From NCBI GenBank assembly GCA_964019415.1, contig OZ025870.1, forward strand, positions 12,750,799 through 12,814,798: a stretch of DNA of 64,000 nt. The letters are read 5' to 3'. Source of the stretch: Ianthella basta. Its lineage: Eukaryota; Porifera; Demospongiae; Verongiida; Ianthellidae. Positions 55,727 to 64,000 of this stretch are shown here, in pieces. The notes below the pieces were generated by a model. It searched no databases. It had not been told where the DNA came from and worked only from the letters and a program-made list of their open reading frames with translations. The translations under genes were made by a program, and so were the position numbers. Positions within the stretch are counted from its first letter, which is position 1. The number at the start of each line of letters is the position of its first letter.

Positions 55727-55988
55727 TATATTTACCATATGCAGTACATGGTTGAACAGCATAAAATTATACAAAATATAGCATTATATATTATTATACA
55801 AAATTATACAAGAGTGCATGCTACAAAATAAAGTTATAGGTCCACTATAATACACACCAGTCAAAATGAAATGCATAACTATACTCTGTTTATTTGTTTA
55901 ATGTATAACAGGTTCCTGTGCAACACACGACTATTGCAAGGCGCTATAACTACACTGGCACTACAGTATGTTTGTACGTACAAATTCG
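55727..55988. other. TRAF-like gene 2 3' flank
   Basis: Homologous to about 2018-2279. From TTACCATATG at 55732 the sequence follows block A again. A - strand AATAAA at 55889-55894 is a likely poly(A) signal for the TRAF-like gene, so its transcript end lies only about 160 bp from the satellite. Confidence 0.75.
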
Positions 55989-57184
55989 TTATTTCCTTTG
56001 TGCTTTCAACTGATGAACCTCTTCCTTTAGCTTTGCATTCTCAAGCTTCATCTTCATGTAATCACGCTTCAACTCCATGTGGTCCTGGAACATGGCTGTC
56101 ACATGGTCTGACATTGCCTCCTGCATGTGTTGTGCCATGTCCTTTCTCTTCACCTTCACCTTGCATCCCACCTCAGCAAATGTGCACTCAACGACTGTCT
56201 TAGGACATTTGTCCTTTACATGTTTGTCAACAGTGCATCGTCTCAGAGTGAGGTATGGTTTGCAGGAGTTGGGACATCGAACGGGCCAACTGAGACATTC
56301 ACAATGATGGCCTGTGATAATATCATGGTGTGGTCGTAAAATAGGTCTACCTGCTAGACTAAAACAACACGGGCACTTATCATCTCTCCACAGACACAGT
56401 CTGTTTTGATGTGTGACGAGGTGTTCCTTAGGAACTGTTACTTCACATTGCACATTGGGGCACTTCTTCATCTCATAGTTGCAATCAGTTGCAAGATGTT
56501 GAGACACACGACCAAAGTTATCAACCCAGTCACACCCAAAATGGTGGTTTGGGCAGTACACAGTGGCTCCTGTGATTCGGCGTTGGGTTCTAGGGTCCTC
56601 AATGACTTTAAGTGGCTGCTTTCTGCATTGGGGGCAGGAATTGTTCTTTTCCTTCCACTTATCGGTGCACTGTAAACAAACAGTATTTCCACAACATGAG
56701 GTCTGGTGAACATTTTCAGCCAGTTCATGACAAATGATGCACTCCACTTCATCCAGCTTCTCCTTCAAGATGTACTCTCTTCCCTGATAAGTTGCTCCAA
56801 ACCCACTTGGCTTACCACGCACTTCCTTCAATTTGAAGTCATCTGGAGAGGGCACTTCTGAGGATGGTTTGGTGAACGCTTTGTAGAACAGTCCCGTCTT
56901 GCCGTTCAGTGTCCCCTTTGCCCAATCATCGCTGATGTCCCAGTCGTCCACAGTGATGACATCACCTGGCTTCATAGCAAGCTCATCGTCCAACTTCCCA
57001 TCAGACGGGTAGATGACAGTGACTGTCCTCTCTACACACCAAGATACAAGATACGTACAATGTTAGCTAGCTACATTCACACTGATGGCAATCATCTACG
57101 TATAGGCCTATTGGCATCAGTTTGGCACATGCTCTGTAAGGATAACCTTACATTGGTCCTGTCGAGGAAGCAAAGCTTACCCAT
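55989..57184 (-). CDS. SH3-RING-TRAF zinc-finger protein, copy 2
   Basis: A near-identical paralogue of 2280-3522 with the same 1,043-bp main exon (57031-55989; acceptor gtgtgtag). Exon 1 appears to supply only ATGG (57184-57181), followed by donor gtaagc and a 149-bp intron, giving 348 residues beginning MERTVTVIYP. An in-frame TAG lies 11 codons upstream of this ATG, supporting it as the first usable start. Domains: SH3 about 4-57; RING cysteines at about 99, 102, 114, 115, 120, 123, 134 and 137; TRAF-type zinc fingers about 161-224 and 254-311; C-terminal coiled coil about 312-344. No MATH domain. Probable ubiquitin ligase or adaptor, by family inference. The gene is convergent with IDH copy B, but 49 kb of satellite lie between them. 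Confidence 0.85.
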
Positions 57185-57907
57185 GTTACAAATTACGACA
57201 TACGTAGCTTGCTATGGTCCACGCCCATACATGCAGACACACAGATAGATAGATAGCTACAAGCAGATGAGTGATCTTAACAGATAAATGCACCTCCTTT
57301 GGGGATCGGCGATCGAAAAATGCAAATTGGTCTAGACAGAAATCTAGCAGGATTTCTTCACATAACATACTGTAACAATGTCTGCTATTTCACTTTCTAG
57401 ATATAGAGCTGATGGCACAGTCTCATTCCCAAACCTGCCCGCCACCATTTTATTTGCCGCCTCTATGATTTATTTTTTTAAATTTCACTTGCATAAAAAT
57501 AGGCTATGTACGTGCATAGCTCGCTATGTATTTAGCTAGCAGTCATGAAGTAAAATAATGGCTAATTCGCTAGCAATTCGTCATGTGTTGACAGTAAAAC
57601 TAGCCCATGCCAACTATGCACAGATTCTGCATTCTCAATATTACGTAGCACTCTTGCTCAGATCGTGCAACAAATATATTCAATGCATATCACACAACAG
57701 TGAACAAGCAGCAACCTGCCTATATCAGACTGACGGACTGCCTGGTTTGTATCTTGGTGGTATAAATTAGCATTATAATTAGTGCATGACTTTGGGTTTA
57801 AGTGTGGCTGTGCTCAATAGCTACATGAATAGCTGCCATCACGTCTTGCACGCCATGCATGCAGTTGACCATTCCTGTCCCACTCCATTCACTGCCATCT
57901 CTTTCAG
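57185..57907. other. 5' flank of TRAF-like gene 2, no firm gene
   Basis: No recognisable gene. The part nearest the TRAF-like gene resembles 3475-3600 loosely. A GATA microsatellite lies at about 57243-57255. A GCC-rich stretch with CCACCATTTTATTTGCCGCC at about 57437-57465 is a possible promoter (GCCATTTT-like motif, compare 3709-3716). Confidence 0.4.
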
Positions 57908-57982
57908 TACTAGTGCTACCTCAATAGATTAAACATTCTGGACAAGCTGGCTGACAACCTCATGACCAAGATGGCCACTTGA
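57908..57982 (+). pseudogene. Decayed IDH last exon (copy D)
   Basis: After a TTTCAG acceptor-like sequence, the frame ends YLNRLNILDKLADNL, then MTKMAT and TGA. This aligns with the IDH last exon (YLNTFDFLDKLADNL, then RAKMAS). The first codons are altered and the preceding intron end is only weakly similar. No partner exon is visible upstream. It represents an older duplicate of the IDH 3' end, and the sequence just after the stop still resembles the IDH 3' flank (AAGAGATGTAAATCA, GCGTGATAAAATCATTG). Confidence 0.75.
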
Positions 57983-58068
57983 AGAGATGTAAATCAGACC
58001 GGCGTATCACTAGTGCGTGATAAAATCATTGAAAAGATACAATTTTGAACAGTTCTTAGCTACATATA

Positions 58069-58493
58069 TGTGAGCGAATTTGACAAAAGGGGCCACTTGC
58101 CGCTATGTATAAAGTGTCACTATGGACAAAAACATGCAATCGAGTGATGTTTTCAGTATATTCAGATTTTTGTGTCTTTCGTAACTGTGGTATCGTCCCA
58201 ACATCCTGGCCAAGTTTGAAACCCGTAGTCCTTTCCTGCGCTTCAAACCAGGAAGAATAATTATGCTGTCGCCATGTTTATGGATATAATAATGGAAAGG
58301 CTACCGGTTGTTTGCTCGTAAACGCACCGGGCATATTTTCGTACTTTGAGCGAGTGTATCTCGGGAACAAGAGCAGCTATTGAAGTGCAACAAAAGTGCA
58401 ACAAAGTGCTCATCTACTGTGCTTCCACCCAGTACCACTAACTCAAAATCGACAAATGCGGACAAGTGGGACCTTTTGTCAAATCCGCTCACA
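58069..58493. mobile_element. 425-bp inverted-repeat element with TA flanks (Tc1/mariner-type MITE candidate)
   Basis: The left end TGTGAGCGAATTTGACAAAA and the right end, read on the - strand, TGTGAGCGGATTTGACAAAA continue matching for about 36 bp (to CCACTTG and beyond) with a few mismatches. Both ends are flanked by TA (58067-58068 and 58494-58495). There is no transposase ORF, so it is non-autonomous. It lies about 90 bp beyond the decayed IDH exon. Confidence 0.8.
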
Positions 58494-58955
58494 TATTGGC
58501 AAGAATAGTATAAATGTTCAATTCCTTACATTGTAGCACACCAACATCAATTTTGCGGGAGAATACTTTCACAATACCTAAAATATTGCCCAAACAGTAA
58601 ATGTTTAAACAGTAATACTCAAGAACATTTTGTGCTCTGCACAATAAGCCATGCCCCCAGTTCGATAGCTGCATTTCTTTGACTACTCACACATGCCGTC
58701 TTGAAGTGACAGCCGGGAATGCTTCAGAAACAAAACACTGCACGCTGCTGCCCTTTAAATGTGCAAGGGGTTCCTACAGGGCCAATCTCTGATTGTAGCA
58801 ATACCATGCCCTTATACATGCACAAGTAAAGCCCCCCCCCACATACACAAGCACACACATGCACTCATACCAACCTCCATACTATAGCTCTCAGCACAGC
58901 TAGAAGACTGCTGCACCATGGTGGCATGAACAAATAAAGCAAACACAGCACTCAC
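58494..58955. other. Probable intron of the NUP98-like fragment, no other gene
   Basis: No gene recognised. It starts with a donor (GTGAGT on the - strand) immediately next to the exon at 58956 and contains a short C-run and CA-rich stretch near 58830-58860. Confidence 0.5.
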
Positions 58956-59331
58956 TTCCTACTGAAGTGTTGAGGCCAGTCCCCAGCTGTCTCAGGCCCC
59001 CAAGTGTTCTGCTCCCCTTCCGACCCTGCTGGTAGTCCTCAAAACGCAATTCCTACACACAAGCATGCAGAACCACTCTAGTGATGGAGTGTTACATCTT
59101 AAGCAGTCCAGTATGCTAAGAGGGGTAAGCCCACAGGTCTGCTGGGAGGGGCTAGCACACTAGACAGTTGCTTTCTATTTGTTAAAAAACAATACCGACC
59201 ATACGTATATATAGTGCTACTATAATGTATCCAAGACTCAATCTGAACCCTTCTGGGAATACCAACACACAGCCTCATGCACCTCCAAGCTCTTTGTCTC
59301 ATAGTCCTTCATAGTTGTCACACACTGGATT
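58956..59331 (-). CDS. NUP98: NUP98-like exons, GLEBS region (partial gene)
   Basis: NUP98 is a nucleoporin whose GLEBS segment binds RAE1. Two - strand exons are visible. Exon 59331-59283 (49 bp; acceptor gatgcag, donor gtgcat) encodes IQCVTTMKDYETKSLE. Exon 59052-58956 (97 bp; acceptor gtgtag, donor gtgagt) encodes ELRFEDYQQGRKG and a Gly/Thr-rich tail, LGGLRQLGTGLNTSVG. Joined in phase they match the conserved CITAMKEYE-KSLEELRLEDYQ-GRKG signature of NUP98, recognised from memory of the family. No other NUP98 exon is identified: upstream on the - strand come microsatellites and a transposable element, and downstream a MITE and IDH relics. It may be a real gene with long introns or an orphan piece of a rearrangement. 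Confidence 0.75.
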
Positions 59332-59398
59332 CTGCATCGGACGTTGACTGTGCAGCCTCTAATTACAGCTGTGTCTCTTATTTCTAAGGGCTAGTCAA

Positions 59399-59457
59399 AT
59401 GTGTGGGTGTGGGTGTGGGTGTGGGTGAGAGAGAGAAAGGGAGAGGGAGAGAGGGCG
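59399..59457. repeat. (GTGTGG)n and GA-rich microsatellite
   Basis: Four to five GTGTGG repeats are followed by GAGAGAGAAAGGGAGAGGG. Confidence 0.9.
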
Positions 59458-59516
59458 GGTCACCATAACATACATGTTGACACAGTGTAACAGAACCTAT
59501 CTACACACATGCATGC

Positions 59517-59562
59517 ATGCACACGCACACTCACACACACACACAACACACACACACACACA

Positions 59563-59652
<90 letters not shown>
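59517..59652. repeat. (CA)n microsatellite
   Basis: CA repeats with a few interruptions on the left (ACGCACACTCACA, ACAACACA), then a long pure tract. Short ORFs on both strands here are repeat artefacts. Confidence 0.97.
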
Positions 59653-59689
59653 AGCACATAAGACAAACTAACAGCCAGGCACAGGGAAC

Positions 59690-60471
59690 GAGACTAACCG
59701 GGGGGGGGGGGTCGGTCAAGGCCACGTGTGTCCGCAAAACGGCCGACGCGGCTGCTCTTTACTGTGTATTTTACCTATACTAGCTAAGAGCAGACATATT
59801 TCGAGAAACACGTACGTCGCATCGCTTGTTTCTTTGCTTCTGAGCACACAGTTGGATAAGGGCTATCAGAAAATGGACCCTTCCCCGCCCTTCCCCAGCA
59901 TCTAGGTAGGTTTTGCGAGCATTTTCCAACACCGGTGTACGAGTGTTTGCTGATGCTGGCTACGAGGCAGATTGATCCTAATCTGGAGTACTGAGCAAGT
60001 GCTCCTGTGGAAGTGACTCCTTAGAAGCTGGTAGCGAGTCCTCATTGATCACTTCAGGACTGCAAGACTGATAGGTTGACTGCTTCTGCAATGGGAGTGC
60101 AATCGGCAGCCACGTCCTTGCAATCGCCTTGGTTCTGTACACGATTTGTCACATTCGATAGCAGGGATGCTAGAAATGGCTTAAGCGTGCTGGCAATCCT
60201 CAAAAACGCTGCGAAAACTAAATCGTGAAAGCGGTCAGACAATTAAGCCTAATCCACCGTATAGCTCCTTGGCTACGTACGTACGGGTCATACCAGGGGC
60301 GCGAATGCAGTAAAAGGTCCTGCCATGGCTCAGGGTATGCACATTCGGCCTTGGAGCACAGTCAGCTAACATGGATACGCGATTGGAATGTCAGGAATGC
60401 AATTATTGAGGTGCTGGTATTGCGCAATCCCAGGACTTGTCCGACCCCCCCCCCCCCCCCGGAGACTAACC
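59690..60471. mobile_element. 762-bp element with poly-G-ended inverted repeats and 10-bp target duplication
   Basis: The element is 59700-60461. The left end is 12 G then TCGGTCAAGGCC. The right end read on the - strand is a run of 16 G (after one C) then TCGGACAAGTCC. The direct repeat GAGACTAACC flanks it (59690-59699 and 60462-60471). There is no transposase ORF; a 62-residue - strand ORF (60054-60242) has no recognisable domain. Terminal inverted repeats plus a 9-10 bp duplication fit a Mutator-like MITE, but the superfamily is an inference. Confidence 0.75.
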
Positions 60472-60580
60472 TTGGCCAAGAAAACGCCATTTTGGTTGAT
60501 CGACGAGTCTCTCCGGCTCCGGACACGCCCCCTATTGACGTCGACGTCCTCTCCCTATCATAATCATCTCGGCGCATAGC
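60472..60580 (-). promoter_or_regulatory. GC-rich candidate promoter / first exon
   Basis: A CpG-rich stretch with GACGTCGACGTC and GGGGCGTGTCCGGAGCCGG on the - strand leads into CCAAAATGGCGTTTTC. The AAAATGGCG resembles a YY1 site. It is also a possible start codon followed by a donor-like AAG|GTTAGT at about 60473. Whether it belongs to the NUP98-like gene is unknown. Confidence 0.35.
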
Positions 60581-60589
60581 TAGCTACCA

Positions 60590-61397
60590 GTGATTGAGCG
60601 ATCTGTAAGCATAGCTCTCTCAGTACATGTACAATCGCAAACAATGTGAAGCCATGATAAATATTCCTTTGCATAAAATTATAGCAATTCCAGTAGCTAG
60701 TTAGCTAGCTATAGCTATTCCGATCCAGCTTTACCACCAAGCCCCTCCCCAAACTGCGTCGATCATGTTCTGCCGCCACTGTTTGGAGTTGTCAGGCTGA
60801 GGTTCAGTACATAACATCTTGTCATCACGTTTGTCACCCCTGCAGTTGAGCCTTCCTGCCCCACATGCACCCTCACTTCCCCTCTTCATGGTCGTCTTAA
60901 TGCACAACTGGTAAGTCGATCACAATGAGGTCATGCAGGTGTGCATGGTTGGGATACAGCTCTTAGCTGGGTAGCTATGGCAAATATATATAAGTAACAT
61001 TGTTCAATTACTTACACAACCATAAAATAATATATAGCTGTATTAATTGTGCCAAAAATAACGTATAAATGCATAGTAAGGATGTTTATATAGAAAAGGT
61101 CTGTGTGTTGTGTATCTGTTGCAGTGTGTAGCTGCATTTCAATTGGAAATGCAACTCAGTGCCTACCTACTTGGTACCCACACATAATACACACAAGTAC
61201 ACCATATGCCATGACCTGTGTTCATGCATGTATATACCCTCTGTTGCAGAGTACAATTTGCATTGCTACATCAACACACATACTAACCTTGTGCAATGCA
61301 TGCATGGTCATAATATAATATAGCCAATACATGTACAACACAATTACTAGATGTGTATGTGTAAACAGTAGACACACCATAAATATAATCCCGGCTG
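60590..61397. other. Spacer with a weak IDH-intron relic
   Basis: No gene. The stretch at about 60820-60910 (CACCCCTGCAGTTGAGCC, then TTCCTGCCCCACATGCACC) resembles the end of the last IDH intron at 1085-1145 and 57840-57900, but the exon itself is not recognisable. The rest is AT-rich spacer and TRAF-like 3' flank. Confidence 0.35.
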
Positions 61398-61700
61398 TTA
61401 CTTCTTTTGTGATTTCAAGTGATCAAGCTCTTTCTTCAGCTTCACGTAGTCAGTGAACAAGGATGTCAAATGGTCCATCATTGCTCCCTGCATGTGTTGT
61501 GGCAGGTCCTTCCTCTTCACCTTCACCTCGCACCCCACCTCAGCAAACTTGCATGCAACAACTGTCACGGGACATTCCTCTTCCACATGTTTGTCGACAG
61601 TGTATTGCTTCAGAGTGCGGTAGGGTTCGCAGAAGTTTGGACATCGAACAGGCCAATGGACACATTGACGATAATGGTTAACAATAATAACACCTCCCCT
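61398..61700 (-). pseudogene. 5'-truncated TRAF-like fragment (copy 3)
   Basis: The - strand frame ending at 61398 encodes WPVRCPNFCEPYRTLKQYTV, then HVEEECPVTVVACKFAEVGC, the KDLPQHMQGAMMDHL segment and a charged coiled coil ending LKSQKK. This matches the last third of the two full TRAF-like genes: the second TRAF zinc finger and the coiled coil. It is clearly more diverged from both than they are from each other. Homology stops at about 61700, where - strand purine-rich simple sequence begins. There is no splice acceptor, SH3, RING or first zinc finger. The frame runs on into simple sequence, so the ORF looks longer than the homologous part. It is probably an old truncated duplicate. Confidence 0.8.
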
Positions 61701-61795
61701 CCCATCCCATCCCCTTCCCTCCTTCCTTCCCTCTTCCCCTTCTCTCCTCCACTCCCATCCCCTTCCCTCCTCCCCTTCACTCCTCCCCCCTATTC
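61692..61795. repeat. Polypyrimidine tract (CCCTTCC-rich)
   Basis: About 100 bp almost purely C/T, lying between the TRAF fragment and the first IDH copy C exon. A similar CCCCTCCCCT tract lies at about 62207-62305 in an IDH intron. Confidence 0.9.
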
Positions 61796-61803
61796 TTGTG
61801 TAG

Positions 61804-63238
<1,435 letters not shown>

Positions 63239-63944
63239 GTGAGTACGAGCTTGAGTGGTCCAACTTGTGAAGGATGAACCCGTCAGCGTGGGGGGGGGGG
63301 GGGGGGTAGGGAGGGAGGGAAGGAGGGAACTGGCGGTGCAGATCTTTGCTGTTTGTGTGATGGTGCGAACCTTTGATAGGGAAGTACAGTAGGCATGCAT
63401 GTACTAATAGCTATGGGTGCATGTGTTAGGATTAGTGTTGGGCGACATTCACTTTTAGCAAGACAACCAAATATCCTCATGAAACATCACGGTGTAACTA
63501 AGTATCACATTGTTATTAACCACTAGTAAGGTCACTTCTGACAGCCATTTTAATGGTGGTCGGAAGTGGATTGACAATGAGAGATACACAAATAAGATGA
63601 CGGCGGTGACAGTCTTGAATGTGTGGATTTTACTAGACAACAGTCAACGCTTTCTTGTGATGGACTCCTGTCACTAAGGCCATAGTCTTTAAAGGTAGTT
63701 CTGTACAGGTGAGGTCTCATGTACTGTTGCTGTAGTTGGTATACGTGACATTTATCATGTAGCGATATTTCGATAGTCGCCCTCCACAGACGATGTTTAC
63801 AAATGAAACAACATTACCAAGTATAACCTTGATGTACTGGGATACCACTCAGCACTAATTATGATAACTGGAGATGCTGTGTGTAGACCTTTGATTGTGT
63901 GTCTGCTATGACATGTTCTTGTTATCTTGGGAAACATACGTGCG

Positions 63945-64000
<56 letters not shown>
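63239..64000 (+). other. IDH copy C intron, repeats the window start
   Basis: The donor GTGAGT at 63239 starts an intron that contains a 17-G run (63290-63306). It then matches 13-706 at a fixed offset of 63,294 bp with scattered substitutions, and ends in a CA tract cut by the window (from about 63949). No gene is visible. Confidence 0.85.

Noticed and set aside
57558-57770. 70-residue ORF starting MANSLAIRHVLT
   Set aside because: No recognisable family, no splice context and no duplicate to show conservation.
60054-60242. 62-residue - strand ORF inside the poly-G-ended element
   Set aside because: No recognisable domain, too short for a transposase, and no sign of coding constraint.

Overview
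This is animal nuclear DNA, not bacterial. It has spliced genes with GT-AG introns, long CA microsatellites, poly-G and pyrimidine tracts, and protein fragments of metazoan families: NADP-dependent isocitrate dehydrogenase, an SH3-RING-TRAF zinc-finger protein, and the GLEBS region of NUP98. The SH3-RING-TRAF architecture, short exons and frequent TAGC/GCATGC-rich spacers would fit a demosponge, but that assignment is an inference.

The low-copy DNA is built from one duplicated block: the 3' end of an IDH gene on the + strand, about 1 kb of spacer, and a convergent TRAF-like gene on the - strand. Block A is at 1-3.8 kb (IDH exons 760-1227, TRAF-like gene 2280-3522). Block B is split in two: IDH exons 5095-5553 with their 3' spacer on the left, and the TRAF-like gene at 55989-57184 on the right. 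Between the halves of block B lies a satellite array of about 49.4 kb (6351-55726). Block A shows the unoccupied site (2011-2022), so the array position can be placed to within a few bases, in the spacer between two convergent gene ends.

The satellite is a composite minisatellite with a basic unit of 35 bp: a 15-mer TCTTACCTTGTCATA followed by two copies of the 10-mer TCTTGCCAAA. Unit lengths of 25 bp (one 10-mer) and about 41 bp (a CAATTG-containing 16-mer) are common. It keeps one orientation except for a 314-bp inverted block (8327-8640), and it holds one foreign island (about 7567-7697). Nested tandem duplications of 245 bp to 1.33 kb are visible. The + strand unit has no stop triplet, so the many long + strand ORFs are a by-product. 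The - strand unit contains CAAGGTAAGA, a near-perfect 5' splice-site sequence, repeated hundreds of times or more. This is the most unusual feature of the window.

The right flank (57.2-64 kb) is a patchwork. It has a decayed IDH last exon (57908-57982), a TA-flanked inverted-repeat element (58069-58493), two NUP98-like exons on the - strand (58956-59331), a G-run-ended inverted-repeat element with a 10-bp target duplication (59700-60461), a 5'-truncated TRAF-like fragment (61398-61700), and five consecutive IDH exons (61804-63238), the first with a frameshift. The last 0.7 kb repeats the first 0.7 kb of the window at an offset of 63,294 bp, so the window spans about one period of a larger tandem duplication or a mosaic of its copies.
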